Assembly (NCBI GenBank): GCA_017547165.1
Contig: JAFYQK010000011.1
Span: 90,012 to 154,011 of the forward strand
DNA length: 64,000 nucleotides
Direction of reading: 5' to 3'
Source of the DNA: Bacteroidaceae bacterium
Lineage (GTDB): Bacteria; Bacteroidota; Bacteroidia; Bacteroidales; Bacteroidaceae
Below, in pieces: positions 1-9,185 of the stretch (the first letter of the stretch is position 1; every line of letters begins with the position of its first letter). The translations under genes were made by a program, and so were the position numbers. The notes beneath the pieces are model-generated. The model searched no databases and was not told where the DNA came from. It worked only from the letters and a program-made list of their open reading frames with translations.

Positions 1-36
1 TTTTGGGATGACTTTGCGAATCTATAGACACAAAAA

Positions 37-69
37 GGTAAAGAACCCTCTACCAGAGGATCCTTTACC
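37..69 (-). promoter_or_regulatory. hairpin downstream of rplL
   Basis: Just after the rplL stop the minus-strand transcript can form a stem of about 15 bp, with arms GGTAAAGGATCCTCT and AGAGGGTTCTTTACC around a GGT loop and a mismatch. A second 7-bp hairpin (TTCCTGA/TCAGGAA, 74-89) lies between it and the gene. Neither has a long T-run, so a processing or attenuation site between rplL and the expected rpoB is more likely than a full terminator. rpoB itself is outside the window, so this is inference. Confidence 0.5.
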
Positions 70-97
70 GTATTTCCTGAAATCAGGAAGTTCCGAA

Positions 98-475
98 TTA
101 CTTCAACTCGATCTTAGCACCAGCCTCCTCGAGAGTCTTCTTCAGAGCCTCTGCATCAGCCTTGGGCATGCCTTCCTTCAAAGTGCTAGGAGCACCGTCT
201 ACCATCTCCTTAGCTTCCTTCAAACCAAGACCACAAGCTTCCTTAACGGCCTTAACAACCTGGAGCTTAGCAGCACCAGCATCAACCAATACTACGTCGA
301 AGTCAGTCTTCTCCTCAGCTGCAGCCTCACCAGCACCAGCAGCAGGAGCAGCAACTGCAACTGCAGCAGCAGCGGGTTCAATACCATACTCATCCTTAAG
401 GATAGTTGCCAACTCATTAACTTCCTTTACTGTCAAGTTTACCAACTCTTCAGCGATAGCTTTCAAATCTGCCAT
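98..475 (-). CDS. rplL: 50S ribosomal protein L7/L12
   Basis: This is the stalk protein of the large ribosomal subunit, present in several copies bound to L10, which recruits GTPase translation factors. The 125-residue product has the expected layout: an N-terminal helical dimerisation domain (about 1-35), an Ala/Gly-rich hinge (about 36-55) and a globular C-terminal domain with the conserved [18 protein letters not shown] segment. It is the last gene before the left window edge, 63 bp after rplJ. The family and the rplK-rplA-rplJ-rplL order leave no real doubt. Confidence 0.98.
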   Translation of the reverse strand: MADLKAIAEELVNLTVKEVNELATILKDEYGIEPAAAAVAVAAPAAGAGEAAAEEKTDFDVVLVDAGAAKLQVVKAVKEACGLGLKEAKEMVDGAPSTLKEGMPKADAEALKKTLEEAGAKIELK

Positions 476-538
476 TTTCTTATTTTTTAATTTGTTATGT
501 TTGTTACTATTTGTTTTTTTATGCTGCGCAAGCGAATA

Positions 539-1063
539 TTATTCCCCACGCTCGCCCAGAGTCTTGAGAACACCATGAATTGTGTTCTGACCACTCTGCA
601 GGGCTGACAATACGTTCTTTGCAGGAGACTGCAACAGAGCAACGATATCGGCAATAACCTCGTTCTTGCTCTTGATAGAACAAAGTGCATCCAATTGTTC
701 TGCACCTACATAAATACCCTCTTCGGCATAAGCAGCCTTCAAAGCGGGTTTCTCAATCTTCTTGCCCCTGAGTTCCTTAATCATCTTAGCAGGAGCATTT
801 GCAACCTCTGTAAAGAGTACTGCGGTAGTACCTACTAAAACAGAATTCAAAGCAGAAAAATCGATCTCACTAGCCTCGAGAGCCTTCTGAAGCAATGTGT
901 TCTTAACAACAACCATCTTAAGGTTGTTCTTGAAGCACATACGACGCAAATTGCTTGTTTGACCTGCATTCATACCCTCTACATCTACTAGGTAGAAATG
1001 AGGATACTGCTTCAGCATTTCACCGAGCTGTTCAATAATTAGGCCTTTATCTTCCTTTCTCAT
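539..1063 (-). CDS. rplJ: 50S ribosomal protein L10
   Basis: L10 anchors the L7/L12 dimers to 23S rRNA at the base of the stalk. The product is 174 residues when started at the ATG at 1063 (MRKEDKGLIIEQL). The open frame continues two codons further to a TTG at 1069, but the ATG matches the family start. The segment with VVVKNTLLQKALEA is typical of the L10 RNA-binding domain and the C-terminal helix carries the L12-binding part. It follows rplA by 14 bp in the same operon. In many bacteria L10 represses its own mRNA, but no leader is recognisable in this short gap. Confidence 0.97.
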   Translation of the reverse strand: MRKEDKGLIIEQLGEMLKQYPHFYLVDVEGMNAGQTSNLRRMCFKNNLKMVVVKNTLLQKALEASEIDFSALNSVLVGTTAVLFTEVANAPAKMIKELRGKKIEKPALKAAYAEEGIYVGAEQLDALCSIKSKNEVIADIVALLQSPAKNVLSALQSGQNTIHGVLKTLGERGE

Positions 1064-1077
1064 GATCAATAACTATT

Positions 1078-1776
1078 TTAGATTTCATCAGTAGTTCTGG
1101 GATCAACCTTGATACCCAAACTCATTGTACTTGAAAGATAAACACTCTTAACATATGTACCCTTAGCTGCAGATGGCTTCAACTTGATGATAGTTGCCAT
1201 AAACTCCTTTGCATTCTCAGCGATCTTCTCAGCAGGGAAACTTACCTTACCGATAGAAGCATGAACAATACCAGTTTTGTCAACCTTGAAATCAATCTTA
1301 CCCTGCTTAACCTCGCGAACAGCCTTAGCAACATCCATTGTTACAGTACCACTCTTGGGGTTGGGCATCAAACCGCGAGGACCAAGAACACGACCTAAAG
1401 CACCAATCTTACCCATGATAGCGGGCATAGTGATGATTACATCGATATCAGTCCAACCACCCTTAATCTTCTCAATATACTCATCGAGACCTACATAGTC
1501 AGCACCAGCTTCCTTAGCAGCAGCCTCCTGATCAGGTGTACAGAGACAAAGCACACGAGTTACCTTACCTGTACCATTAGGCAGAGATACAACACCACGA
1601 ACCATCTGGTTAGCCTTACGAGGGTCTACACCAAGACGAACGTCGATATCTACAGAAGCATCAAACTTGGTAGTGGTAATTTCCTTTACCAAGGCAGAAG
1701 CCTCTTTCAGTGAATATGCCTTCCCTGCTTCAATCTTCTCTGCTGCCAACTTTTGATTCTTTGTCAGTTTACTCAT
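1078..1776 (-). CDS. rplA: 50S ribosomal protein L1
   Basis: L1 forms the mobile stalk next to the E site and helps release deacylated tRNA. The 232-residue length is normal. Family signatures are visible, including the [18 protein letters not shown] block and the C-terminal [10 protein letters not shown] segment. The gene sits 20 bp after rplK and 14 bp before rplJ. L1 often acts as a translational repressor of the rplK-rplA unit. I cannot identify an L1-binding mimic in this sequence. Confidence 0.98.
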   Translation of the reverse strand: MSKLTKNQKLAAEKIEAGKAYSLKEASALVKEITTTKFDASVDIDVRLGVDPRKANQMVRGVVSLPNGTGKVTRVLCLCTPDQEAAAKEAGADYVGLDEYIEKIKGGWTDIDVIITMPAIMGKIGALGRVLGPRGLMPNPKSGTVTMDVAKAVREVKQGKIDFKVDKTGIVHASIGKVSFPAEKIAENAKEFMATIIKLKPSAAKGTYVKSVYLSSTMSLGIKVDPRTTDEI

Positions 1777-1796
1777 TGTTAATTGAAGTTTAAAAA

Positions 1797-2237
1797 TTAT
1801 TTACCAGGGAATTCACCCTTCACAGAAATACCCATACTTCTGGCAGTTCCTGCAACCAAAGTCATAGCAGCCTCGATAGTGAAACAGTTCAAATCGGGCA
1901 TCTTCTCTTCGGCGATAGCACGAACCTGATCCCATGTAATTTCCGCAATCTTCTTACGGTTAGGTTCTGCAGAACCACCTTTAACTTTTGCAACTTCCAT
2001 AAGTTGAACTGCAACAGGAGGAGTCTTAACCACGAAGTCATAAGACTTGTCGTTATAATAGGTGATAACTACAGGTAATACCTTACCGGCTTTGTCTTGA
2101 GTGCGGGCATTAAAAGCCTTGCAGAAATCCATAATATTGATACCCTTGGAACCAATAGCAGTACCTACTGGAGGTGAAGGATTAGCTGCGCCGCCTTTAA
2201 TCTGCAATTTGATAAATCCAGCAACTTCTTTAGCCAT
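1797..2237 (-). CDS. rplK: 50S ribosomal protein L11
   Basis: L11 binds the GTPase-associated region of 23S rRNA and supports factor-dependent GTP hydrolysis. The 146-residue product has the N-terminal proline-rich block ([20 protein letters not shown]) and the C-terminal RNA-binding domain ending near [10 protein letters not shown]. It lies 54 bp downstream of nusG, which is the standard nusG-rplK junction. Confidence 0.98.
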   Translation of the reverse strand: MAKEVAGFIKLQIKGGAANPSPPVGTAIGSKGINIMDFCKAFNARTQDKAGKVLPVVITYYNDKSYDFVVKTPPVAVQLMEVAKVKGGSAEPNRKKIAEITWDQVRAIAEEKMPDLNCFTIEAAMTLVAGTARSMGISVKGEFPGK

Positions 2238-2291
2238 TTTATTTTCTCTTTTATAATTATTTAGCGAGAAGTATACAAAACAATTATAGTC

Positions 2292-2846
2292 TTACAACTT
2301 CTCAACCTGCATAAAACCAAGTTCCAAGGGAGTTTTACGTCCAAAGATTTTAACCATGACCTTAAGCTTCTTCTTCTCATTATTGATTTCCTCAATAACG
2401 GCATCAAAACCATTAAATGGTCCATCGGTAACTTTAACACTCTCTCCAATCTCGAAGGGAATCAAAATCTCCTCTGGAACATCCTGAATTTCATCTACCG
2501 TACCAAGCATATGATTCACCTCTGTCTGAGACATAGGCATAGGCATAGTACTTGATTTTGTAGCAGATAAAAATCCTAATACGTTAGGAACATTACGCAA
2601 CTGTGACTGAGTCTCACCAACCAGGGATGCCTCAACAAAGACATATCCGCTGAAACGGCATTTTTCTTTTACTACACGCTTTCCGTTGCGAACGGTCACA
2701 ACCTTTTCAGTAGGAATAAGTACCTGAGACACATTTGATGCAAAGTCACTATGTTGAGCGATCATTGCATCAATATACTCCTTAACTTTGCCTTCCTTGC
2801 CACTGATGGCACGCATCACGTACCATCTCTTTTCAATTTCAGCCAT
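2292..2846 (-). CDS. nusG: transcription termination/antitermination factor NusG
   Basis: NusG binds the RNA polymerase clamp through its N-terminal domain and contacts Rho or ribosomal protein S10 through its C-terminal KOW domain. The 184-residue product begins with the NGN domain (KRWYVMRAISGKEGKVKEYI) and ends with a KOW motif around GESVKVTDGPFNGFDAVIEE. It is 18 bp downstream of secE, the usual pair. The location argues for the housekeeping NusG rather than an UpxY-type capsule paralogue, which in this phylum sits upstream of polysaccharide loci. Confidence 0.97.
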   Translation of the reverse strand: MAEIEKRWYVMRAISGKEGKVKEYIDAMIAQHSDFASNVSQVLIPTEKVVTVRNGKRVVKEKCRFSGYVFVEASLVGETQSQLRNVPNVLGFLSATKSSTMPMPMSQTEVNHMLGTVDEIQDVPEEILIPFEIGESVKVTDGPFNGFDAVIEEINNEKKKLKVMVKIFGRKTPLELGFMQVEKL

Positions 2847-2864
2847 TCCGATTAACTTAAAAGA

Positions 2865-3059
2865 TTAGTGAAGCATCTCGTAAACGAACTCCATGCAATT
2901 CTGCACGACAAAGTCCCAAGCGAAAACAACCAGTGCAATAACAAGGGAAGCAATTAAAACAATTACTGCACTACCTGTAAGCTCCGAACGAGAAGGCCAT
3001 GTGGTCTTATGTACAAGTTCTTCAAATGAATTCTTGCAATAGTTTATTATGCTATGCAT
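2865..3059 (-). CDS. secE: preprotein translocase subunit SecE
   Basis: SecE is the small membrane subunit of the SecYEG channel. I start it at the ATG at 3059 (MHSIINYCKNSFEELVHKTT), giving 64 residues. The longer frame would begin inside tRNA-Trp and is rejected. An amphipathic N-terminal segment with the conserved TTWPSRSEL motif is followed by one transmembrane helix (about residues 28-51). The one-helix form is normal outside the gamma-proteobacteria. It lies between tRNA-Trp and nusG. Confidence 0.96.
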   Translation of the reverse strand: MHSIINYCKNSFEELVHKTTWPSRSELTGSAVIVLIASLVIALVVFAWDFVVQNCMEFVYEMLH

Positions 3060-3077
3060 CTTCTTTTCTTTTTTTTG

Positions 3078-3150
3078 CACGGGAAGAGAGGCTCGAACTC
3101 CCGACACCTGGTTTTGGAGACCAGTGCTCTACCAACTGAGCTATTCCCGT
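3078..3150 (-). tRNA. tRNA-Trp (CCA)
   Basis: The minus strand folds as a 73-nt cloverleaf with a 7-bp acceptor stem (ACGGGAA/TTCCCGT). The anticodon stem CTGGT/ACCAG holds loop CTCCAAA, giving anticodon CCA, and the T arm is GGGAGTTCGAGCCTCTC. The terminal CCA is not encoded. It sits between tuf and secE, a conserved position in Bacteroidetes, and is likely processed from the same transcript. Confidence 0.96.
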
Positions 3151-3203
3151 AAATCGAGTCCCATCTCACAGAGACAGGACTCTGTATTTATTCAGACTAA
3201 ATA

Positions 3204-4385
3204 CTAGTCAAGAATTTCAGTAATCTGACCTGAACCAACGGTGCGACCACCCTCACGGATAGCGAAACGCAAACCTACGTTCAAAGCTACTGCGTAAATC
3301 AACTCAACATTGATCTCCACGTTATCACCGGGCATTACCATCTCGATACCCTCGGGCAAGTGGATCTCACCAGTACAGTCCATAGTACGCAAGTAGAACT
3401 GAGGACGATACTTGTTACCAAATGGAGTATGACGACCACCCTCTTCCTTCTTCAATACATAGATAGAAGCCTTGAAGCTCTTATGAGGCTTAATGACACC
3501 GGGGTGAGTAATAACCATACCACGCTTAATCTCCTGCTTATCGATACCACGAAGCAACAAACCTACGTTATCACCAGCTTCACCCTGATCCAACAACTTA
3601 CGGAACATCTCAACACCAGTGATAACTGACTTCTTATCCTCACCAAGACCAAGGATCTGAACTTCATCACCTACCTTTACAACACCAGTTTCAATACGAC
3701 CTGTAGCAACGGTACCACGACCAGTAATAGAGAATACATCCTCAACAGGCATCAAGAAAGGCTTGTCAACAGCACGCTCGGGCTCCTGAATCCAGGTATC
3801 ACAAGCTTCCATCAACTCCATTACCTTATCCTCCCACTGAGCAACACCATTCAATGCGCCGAGAGCAGAACCACGGATAATTGGAGTATCCTCCTCGAAC
3901 TCGTACTGAGCGAGCAACTCACCCATTTCCATCTCAACGAGCTCCAACATCTCCTCATCCTCAACCATATCACACTTGTTCAAGAAAACAACAAGACGAG
4001 GAACATTTACCTGACGAGCCAAAAGGATGTGCTCACGAGTCTGAGGCATAGGACCATCAGTTGCAGCACAAACGATAATAGCACCATCCATCTGAGCAGC
4101 ACCAGTTACCATGTTCTTTACATAGTCAGCGTGACCAGGGCAGTCAACGTGAGCATAGTGACGATTAGCTGTCTCATACTCAACGTGAGAAGTATTAATA
4201 GTAATACCACGCTCCTTCTCCTCGGGAGCATTGTCAATCTGATCGAAGCTCTTCTTCTCTGAAAGACCCTTGTTAGCCAATACAGTTGTAATAGCAGCAG
4301 TCAAAGTAGTCTTACCGTGGTCAACATGACCGATTGTACCAATGTTTACATGGGGTTTGGTACGTTCAAATTTTTCTTTTGCCAT
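3204..4385 (-). CDS. tuf: translation elongation factor Tu
   Basis: EF-Tu carries aminoacyl-tRNA to the ribosomal A site as a GTP complex. The 393-residue product has the P-loop GHVDHGKTT near residue 19, the switch I block with RGITI, the DCPGH motif, NKCD and the SAL nucleotide-base motif, followed by the two beta-barrel domains. The length matches the family. It lies downstream of three tRNA genes and upstream of tRNA-Trp, the arrangement also known around tufB in other bacteria. Confidence 0.99.
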   Translation of the reverse strand: MAKEKFERTKPHVNIGTIGHVDHGKTTLTAAITTVLANKGLSEKKSFDQIDNAPEEKERGITINTSHVEYETANRHYAHVDCPGHADYVKNMVTGAAQMDGAIIVCAATDGPMPQTREHILLARQVNVPRLVVFLNKCDMVEDEEMLELVEMEMGELLAQYEFEEDTPIIRGSALGALNGVAQWEDKVMELMEACDTWIQEPERAVDKPFLMPVEDVFSITGRGTVATGRIETGVVKVGDEVQILGLGEDKKSVITGVEMFRKLLDQGEAGDNVGLLLRGIDKQEIKRGMVITHPGVIKPHKSFKASIYVLKKEEGGRHTPFGNKYRPQFYLRTMDCTGEIHLPEGIEMVMPGDNVEINVELIYAVALNVGLRFAIREGGRTVGSGQITEILD

Positions 4386-4434
4386 AGCGGTAGTTTATAT
4401 TATATATTATGTATAAAATTCTCAATTAATTTTG

Positions 4435-4506
<72 letters not shown>

Positions 4507-4524
4507 AACATTCTCTCTTTTTTG

Positions 4525-4597
4525 AGCGGAAGACGGGGCTCAAACCCGCGACCCCCAGCTTGGAAGGCTAGTGCTCTATCGACTGAGCTACTTCCGC
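4525..4597 (-). tRNA. tRNA-Gly (TCC)
   Basis: A 73-nt cloverleaf with acceptor stem GCGGAAG/CTTCCGC. The anticodon stem CTAGC/GCTGG contains one G-T pair, and loop CTTCCAA gives anticodon TCC. It lies 18 bp upstream of tRNA-Thr in the same cluster. Confidence 0.95.
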
Positions 4598-4629
4598 ATT
4601 AATATTTACATTTTTCTCAAGAAGAGAAG

Positions 4630-4712
4630 TGGGTAGTGATGGATTCGAACCACCGAAGGCGTAAGCCAGCAGATTTACAGTCTGCCCCATTTGGCCACTC
4701 TGGTAACTACCC
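4630..4712 (-). tRNA. tRNA-Tyr (GTA)
   Basis: An 83-nt class II tRNA with acceptor stem GGGTAGT/ACTACCC, anticodon loop CTGTAAA (anticodon GTA) and a long variable arm (TGGCTTACGCCTTC region). It is the first gene of the tRNA-tuf-secE-ribosomal-protein transcription unit, directly downstream of a strong promoter match. Confidence 0.96.
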
Positions 4713-4731
4713 TAATGCCTATTTGCGGATG

Positions 4732-4763
4732 CAAAATTAGGCATATTTTTCGAATCTGCCAAA
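4732..4763 (-). promoter_or_regulatory. Bacteroidetes-type promoter of the tRNA-tuf operon
   Basis: On the minus strand, TTTG (4760-4763) is followed after exactly 20 nt by TAATTTTG (4732-4739). This fits the Bacteroidetes -33 TTTG and -7 TAnnTTTG consensus. Transcription would start a few bases upstream of tRNA-Tyr. It is one of the two complete promoter matches found in the window. Confidence 0.75.
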
Positions 4764-4789
4764 AGTTTTGTAACTTTTTAGCGTTTTAT

Positions 4790-5077
4790 TTACTTATTTT
4801 TGTGCTTTTCTATCTGACGTCCCAGAATTTCGCACGTTTTATCTACAGCTTCTTCAAATGTGTCGCATGTTTCTGATGCAAATAAACTCTTGCCAGGAAC
4901 ATCAACCTTCACATCCACTTGTTTATTCATGGCTGTCTCAGGTTTTACGACCTTTAATGACACCTCTACCTTTCCTATTTCGCTTTCGAAGCGACCCAGT
5001 TTAGAAACCTTCTTCTCAATGAAGTCTTGCAGTCTCTCGTTCACATCAAAGTGAATGGCCTTGATTCTAATGTCCAT
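4790..5077 (-). CDS. hpf: ribosome hibernation promoting factor (HPF/RaiA family, short form)
   Basis: The 95-residue product belongs to the HPF/YfiA family. These proteins bind the decoding region of the 30S subunit and inactivate ribosomes in stationary phase. The start MDIRIKAIHFDVNERLQDFI and the later VDVKVDVPGKSLFASE segment fit the beta-alpha-beta-beta-beta-alpha fold. It lacks the C-terminal dimerisation domain of long HPF. It lies 13 bp downstream of the Xer recombinase gene, a neighbourhood common in Bacteroidales. Confidence 0.9.
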   Translation of the reverse strand: MDIRIKAIHFDVNERLQDFIEKKVSKLGRFESEIGKVEVSLKVVKPETAMNKQVDVKVDVPGKSLFASETCDTFEEAVDKTCEILGRQIEKHKNK

Positions 5078-5090
5078 AAATCCTCCTTTT

Positions 5091-5987
5091 TTAAGCCCGT
5101 GGATGAGCCTGGTTATACAATTTCTTCAGTTCTTCTAATGTAGTATGCGTATATACCGCTGTGGTTGTAAGGTTTTTATGCCCTAACAACTCCTTTACAC
5201 TTTGGAGATCTGCTGAATTATTAAGCATTGACGTCGCGAAACTATGTCGCAATGCATGAGGACTCCTCTTGGATTGTAAAGTCACAGCAGACAGAGCAGT
5301 TCTGACAATAGTCCGCAACTTTGCATAAGAAAGCTTTTTCGCAACTTTAGTATCCAGGAAGAAAGCATCAATATCAACTGCCTCACCCAAATACTTTTGC
5401 CTTGCCAGCAGAAACTTTTCAATATTTTCCTTCAATTCAGGAATCATAGGAATCATTCTCTGCTTATTACGCTTTCCGAGAACAGTGATAACAGAATTCT
5501 TAAGATCTACATCCGTCATCTTCAAACCAAGCAATTCTGCAGCACGCATTCCAGTGGAATAAAGCATACTTATCAGCATTTTGCTGGTCACTCCCCCAAA
5601 ATCATCCGAGAACTCAACATCATCAAGTAATTGACTCAGATGACTTTCTCTGACAAAATAAGGCAAAACCTTACTCTTTTTAGGAGCGTTGACACAATGA
5701 GCTGGATCTACATCAATATACCCCCGCCTCAACAGGAATCTATAATAAGATTTAACTGCACTTAACTTTGGACAAACTCCAGCAGGAGAAAGACCAGATT
5801 CAAGCAGACACATCAGCCAATTGCGCACAACATCCGTTGTCACCGTTTTCCAAGAGATGCTTTCATCATTTTTTTTGAAGTATAGTTCAAACGCTTTCAA
5901 ACTACCAGCATACGAAGCTAACGTATATTCGCTATAATTTCGCTCGTACCTCAAATATGCTATATATTCTTCAAACCAAGCATCCAT
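5091..5987 (-). CDS. xerC: Xer-family tyrosine recombinase (XerC/XerD-like)
   Basis: This is probably the recombinase that resolves chromosome dimers at dif. I prefer the ATG at 5987 (MDAWFEEYIAYLRYERN, 298 residues), which matches the Xer N-terminus; the frame extends 20 codons upstream. An N-terminal SAM-like core-binding domain (about 1-90) precedes the catalytic domain. The catalytic domain has the first Arg in STGMRAAELL, the HALRHSFAT box, GHKN, and the nucleophilic Tyr in TAVYTH. The length and the rpsU-xer-hpf context suggest a housekeeping Xer rather than a mobile-element integrase. XerC cannot be told from XerD here. Confidence 0.9.
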   Translation of the reverse strand: MDAWFEEYIAYLRYERNYSEYTLASYAGSLKAFELYFKKNDESISWKTVTTDVVRNWLMCLLESGLSPAGVCPKLSAVKSYYRFLLRRGYIDVDPAHCVNAPKKSKVLPYFVRESHLSQLLDDVEFSDDFGGVTSKMLISMLYSTGMRAAELLGLKMTDVDLKNSVITVLGKRNKQRMIPMIPELKENIEKFLLARQKYLGEAVDIDAFFLDTKVAKKLSYAKLRTIVRTALSAVTLQSKRSPHALRHSFATSMLNNSADLQSVKELLGHKNLTTTAVYTHTTLEELKKLYNQAHPRA

Positions 5988-6094
5988 CAAAGGGTTCCTC
6001 ACATGCTTTTCTGAGGATAAAGATAGACATTTTTTCAGCAACCACAAAGGGCAACCTCAAAAATTAAACTTCTTTAATGTTTTTTGTAGGAGGA

Positions 6095-6286
6095 TTAATC
6101 CTCTACACGGTGAAGCTGCTGTACATAGATAGCACGCTCCATCTTCAGACGGTTCTTAACAGAGGGTTTGTCAAACTGCTGACGAGCACGCAACTCCTTA
6201 ACTACACCAGTCTTCTCAAACTTGCGCTTGAACTTCTTCAACGCGCGCTCAATGTTCTCACCTTCTTTAACAGGTACTACAATCAT
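6095..6286 (-). CDS. rpsU: 30S ribosomal protein S21
   Basis: This small basic protein (63 residues) of the 30S platform begins MIVVPVKEGENIERALKKFK, which is the family start. It has the Arg/Lys-rich middle typical of S21. It leads the rpsU-xer-hpf group and has its own full promoter match directly upstream. In Bacteroidia S21 has been linked to the hidden anti-Shine-Dalgarno sequence of 16S rRNA, which is general knowledge and not shown here. Confidence 0.96.
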   Translation of the reverse strand: MIVVPVKEGENIERALKKFKRKFEKTGVVKELRARQQFDKPSVKNRLKMERAIYVQQLHRVED

Positions 6287-6338
6287 TTTTTTATTATTAT
6301 AAATTAGTTAATACAGTGCAAAAGTCACTTTTGCGGCG

Positions 6339-6369
6339 CAAAGGTACGACCTTTTTACGAAGTGACAAA
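6339..6369 (-). promoter_or_regulatory. promoter of rpsU
   Basis: On the minus strand TTTG (6366-6369), a 19-nt spacer and TACCTTTG (6339-6346) form a full Bacteroidetes-type promoter, about 50 nt before the rpsU ATG. Confidence 0.7.
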
Positions 6370-6380
6370 GCTTTTTCTCC

Positions 6381-6419
6381 AAAAAAAGCAAACGAAGAGT
6401 CCAACGACCCTTCGTTTGC
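6381..6419 (-). terminator. intrinsic terminator of mdh
   Basis: Perfect 10-bp arms (GCAAACGAAG at 6388-6397 and CTTCGTTTGC at 6410-6419) are followed on the minus strand by a run of seven T. It lies 30-60 bp after the mdh stop codon. Confidence 0.85.
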
Positions 6420-6448
6420 ATGATATAATATATATAATTAGGTATATA

Positions 6449-7441
6449 TTACAAATTAGGATTCTCCTTAGTCCAGTCCTCTACAGCAGGAATAATACCG
6501 AGGGCAATAATCTCATCACGCATGTGACCCAAGTGCTCTACAGAAGACTGCAATGCTGCCATTTCCTCAGCAGTACCCTCAGGAGCAACATAATGAACAC
6601 CATCAGCATCAATCACTGTAGGCATAGCCATCATAACGTTCTTATAACCAAGTTCCTCACTATTTACATAGCAACCAGCTGGCAATGTGTAAGGCTCACC
6701 ACCCATAGCAGCCTCAATCATCTTGATAGCACAATAAGAGGGACTCTGGAATGAACTGCGACCACGTAACTTGATAATGTTCGAACCACCCTGAATGGTA
6801 TTGTGCTTAATCTCTGCCCAACGCTCCTCAGAAAGACCCATCTCAGCCAAAGGCTTACCATCTATCATTACCTTTGAAGCAAATACAGCCATCTGCTCAC
6901 CATGACCGCCATATGTCTTTGCACCGGTAACCTTGTCCTGCTGAACACCAAACTCCTTAGCCAAAGCCTGTTGCAAACGTGTAGAGTCAAGAGCAGCCAA
7001 AGAGGTCAACTGGTTGGGCTTCAATCCAGAGTGAATCAAAGCGGTAAGAGCTGTTACATCAGCGGGGTTAAAGATAACCACTACATGCTTGACATCGGGA
7101 CAATACTTCTTTATAAAGTCACCAAACTCAGCAGCGATCTGACAGTTACCCTTCAACAAATCCTCACGTGTCATACCCTCTTTACGTGGAGCACCACCAG
7201 AAGAAACAATATACTTAGCACCAGTGAAAGCCTCTTCGGGGTTTGTTGTCCAGGTGATGTTTGCCCCTGGGAAACCACAATGAGCCATTTCGTCTGCAAC
7301 ACCATGAACACCAGGTTCGAAGATATCATACAAACAGATGTTTGGTGTCAATCCCAACATCAACGCACTCTGCACCATGTTAGAACCGATCATGCCGCCA
7401 GCACCAACAATAAGAAGTTTCTCGTCTGTTAAAAAAGCCAT
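6449..7441 (-). CDS. mdh: malate dehydrogenase
   Basis: The enzyme interconverts malate and oxaloacetate with NAD(H). In anaerobic Bacteroidales it works in the reductive branch to succinate. The 330-residue product has the Rossmann motif GAGGMIGSNM near residue 13, the substrate loop with GGAPRKEGMTREDLL, and the catalytic histidine in TYGGHGEQMAVF. It belongs to the LDH/MDH superfamily in the divergent form found in this phylum. It has its own promoter-like -7 box and a terminator, so it is probably monocistronic. Confidence 0.93.
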   Translation of the reverse strand: MAFLTDEKLLIVGAGGMIGSNMVQSALMLGLTPNICLYDIFEPGVHGVADEMAHCGFPGANITWTTNPEEAFTGAKYIVSSGGAPRKEGMTREDLLKGNCQIAAEFGDFIKKYCPDVKHVVVIFNPADVTALTALIHSGLKPNQLTSLAALDSTRLQQALAKEFGVQQDKVTGAKTYGGHGEQMAVFASKVMIDGKPLAEMGLSEERWAEIKHNTIQGGSNIIKLRGRSSFQSPSYCAIKMIEAAMGGEPYTLPAGCYVNSEELGYKNVMMAMPTVIDADGVHYVAPEGTAEEMAALQSSVEHLGHMRDEIIALGIIPAVEDWTKENPNL

Positions 7442-7482
7442 AATTTTTCTTATTTAAGTTTTAAGATTCTATTTATCACGAA

Positions 7483-7490
7483 CAAAGATA
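7483..7490 (-). promoter_or_regulatory. -7 box upstream of mdh
   Basis: TATCTTTG on the minus strand fits the TAnnTTTG consensus 42 bp before the mdh start. No good TTTG is found at the right distance, only a GTTG-like match. Confidence 0.45.
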
Positions 7491-7574
7491 AGTATTTTTC
7501 AAATACCAAGCAACGCTAATGCGTTATTTTTACCGATTGACAATTGATTTGCAACATAAGGTTTACAATTACCT

Positions 7575-9185
7575 TCAAATAGGCATCGTCGCATTCTCAA
7601 GCCAAGCCCTATCTGCCTCGTTACCGAGAAGCGGTTGCAGTTTCTCATAAACCCTTTCATGATAACCGTTGAGCCATTGGCGTTCTTCATTGGTAAGCAT
7701 CTCGGGGACTATCAGTTTCCTGTCATAGGGACACAAGGTCAATGGTTCAAACATCAGAAAATTTCCAAAATCTGTTTTCTGAGACGGAACGCACAGCAAA
7801 CAGTTCTCTATGCGCACGCCAAACCTGCCTTGAACATATATTCCAGGTTCGTCAGTAATAACCTGCCCTATCTGCACAGGAAGAATTGTGTCTGCACGAT
7901 GGTTCTTTCTTATCTGCACTGGTCCCTCATGAACTCCCAGCACATGCCCTACTCCGTGCCCCGTACCATGTCCAAAGTCATATCCCTCACGCCACATTGC
8001 TGCCCTGGCAAGCGTATCCAGTTGCAAACCTGTAGTTCCATGCGGGAAGTGCATCGCTTGTAGTTGCAGATGTCCTTTGAGCACAAGCGTATAGACACGC
8101 TTTTCCTCTTCTGTTGGTTCTCCTATAGCGATTGTTCTTGTTACATCTGTCGTACCACAATTGTAGTGCGCACCACTATCCAACAGGAGCAAACCATTTG
8201 GAGAAATCTCTAGATCAGTATCCTCCGTAGCCTCGTAATGCACAATAGCACCATGTGAACCAAAACCGGCAATAGTCTCAAAGCTAAGCGACAGAAAGCC
8301 AGATTGTTCCGCACGTAAATCGGCAAGTTCTCTATCTACCCATAGTTCCGTAACCTTTTCACCATGAGCGATTGCCTCCTCTATTCTCTTAAGGAAGCGC
8401 ACCATAGCAACGCCGTCACGAACATGTGCTTTACGGAAACCTTCCTGCTCAACAGGATTCTTCTGTGATTTCCACAAGGCGACAGGCGTCTTGCCACAGT
8501 AACGAGCCAGTCCTTCGTCATAAGACTCTATATCTATCCCCAATTCAGACAGATAAGACTCTATACCCTCTACCTGTTCCTTGTTGACATATAGCACATG
8601 ATTACCTTCCGCACTGACATACAGGAAAGATATCACATAAGGATTGTAAGAAATGTCATTCCCTCGTATATTCAGCACCCAAGCCACTTCAGCAAGGTCA
8701 GAAATATAGATCCCCTCACTGCCATTGACCGCCAGATAGTCAACTATACGTTGCAACTTATCCTTGGCAGACTCACCTGCCACCTCATCCTCCATTACCC
8801 ACGCCTTGCTGCATGGCAGAGAGGGGCGGTCTGCCCAAATCCTATCAAAAGGTTCGTTGTAACTCCAACGTACTTCTTTACAATGTACCTCAAGCCATGC
8901 GTGGATATCTGTATCCACACCGTCCTTCATCAAGCGGAATTCTGTTCCGCCCAGTTGCTCCTCTGCCTGAAGCCAATAACGCGAGTCGGTCCACAACAGA
9001 GCCTCATCACGTGTTACTACTGCCGTACCAGCACTACCTGTAAATCCTGTCAGCCACCTGCGGCACTGCCAATGCTCTGCCAGATACTCAGAACCATGCG
9101 GATCATCAGTGGGAACAACCAAGGCATCCAGTCCCTCCTCGTCCATCCACTCACGCACAGCACGCAATTTATCCTCTATAGACAT
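7575..9185 (-). CDS. M24B family Xaa-Pro aminopeptidase
   Basis: This is a metallopeptidase likely to remove N-terminal residues preceding proline. The 536-residue product starts with creatinase-like N-terminal domains (VVPTDDPHGSEYLAEHW and TGFTGSAGTAVV blocks). The C-terminal pita-bread domain holds the metal ligands: Asp in LLDSGAHYNCGTTDVTRT, His in GHGTGHGVGH, and Glu in TDEPGIYV and RIENCLL. This resembles the large aminopeptidase P type with an N-terminal double domain, though slightly shorter than the roughly 590 residues common there. No signal peptide is seen, so it should be cytoplasmic. Its start overlaps the 3' end of the next upstream gene by 17 bp. Confidence 0.9.
   Translation of the reverse strand: MSIEDKLRAVREWMDEEGLDALVVPTDDPHGSEYLAEHWQCRRWLTGFTGSAGTAVVTRDEALLWTDSRYWLQAEEQLGGTEFRLMKDGVDTDIHAWLEVHCKEVRWSYNEPFDRIWADRPSLPCSKAWVMEDEVAGESAKDKLQRIVDYLAVNGSEGIYISDLAEVAWVLNIRGNDISYNPYVISFLYVSAEGNHVLYVNKEQVEGIESYLSELGIDIESYDEGLARYCGKTPVALWKSQKNPVEQEGFRKAHVRDGVAMVRFLKRIEEAIAHGEKVTELWVDRELADLRAEQSGFLSLSFETIAGFGSHGAIVHYEATEDTDLEISPNGLLLLDSGAHYNCGTTDVTRTIAIGEPTEEEKRVYTLVLKGHLQLQAMHFPHGTTGLQLDTLARAAMWREGYDFGHGTGHGVGHVLGVHEGPVQIRKNHRADTILPVQIGQVITDEPGIYVQGRFGVRIENCLLCVPSQKTDFGNFLMFEPLTLCPYDRKLIVPEMLTNEERQWLNGYHERVYEKLQPLLGNEADRAWLENATMPI

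Noticed and set aside
162-578. Plus-strand 138-codon frame opposite rplL
   Set aside because: Antisense shadow of the Ala-rich rplL gene.
3060-3107. Longer SecE N-terminus (start at 3107)
   Set aside because: It would translate through tRNA-Trp and adds residues not found in the family.
5091-5987. Integrase of a mobile element next to tRNA genes
   Set aside because: Length, domain layout and the conserved rpsU-xer-hpf context fit a housekeeping Xer recombinase; no att duplication or cargo genes are seen.
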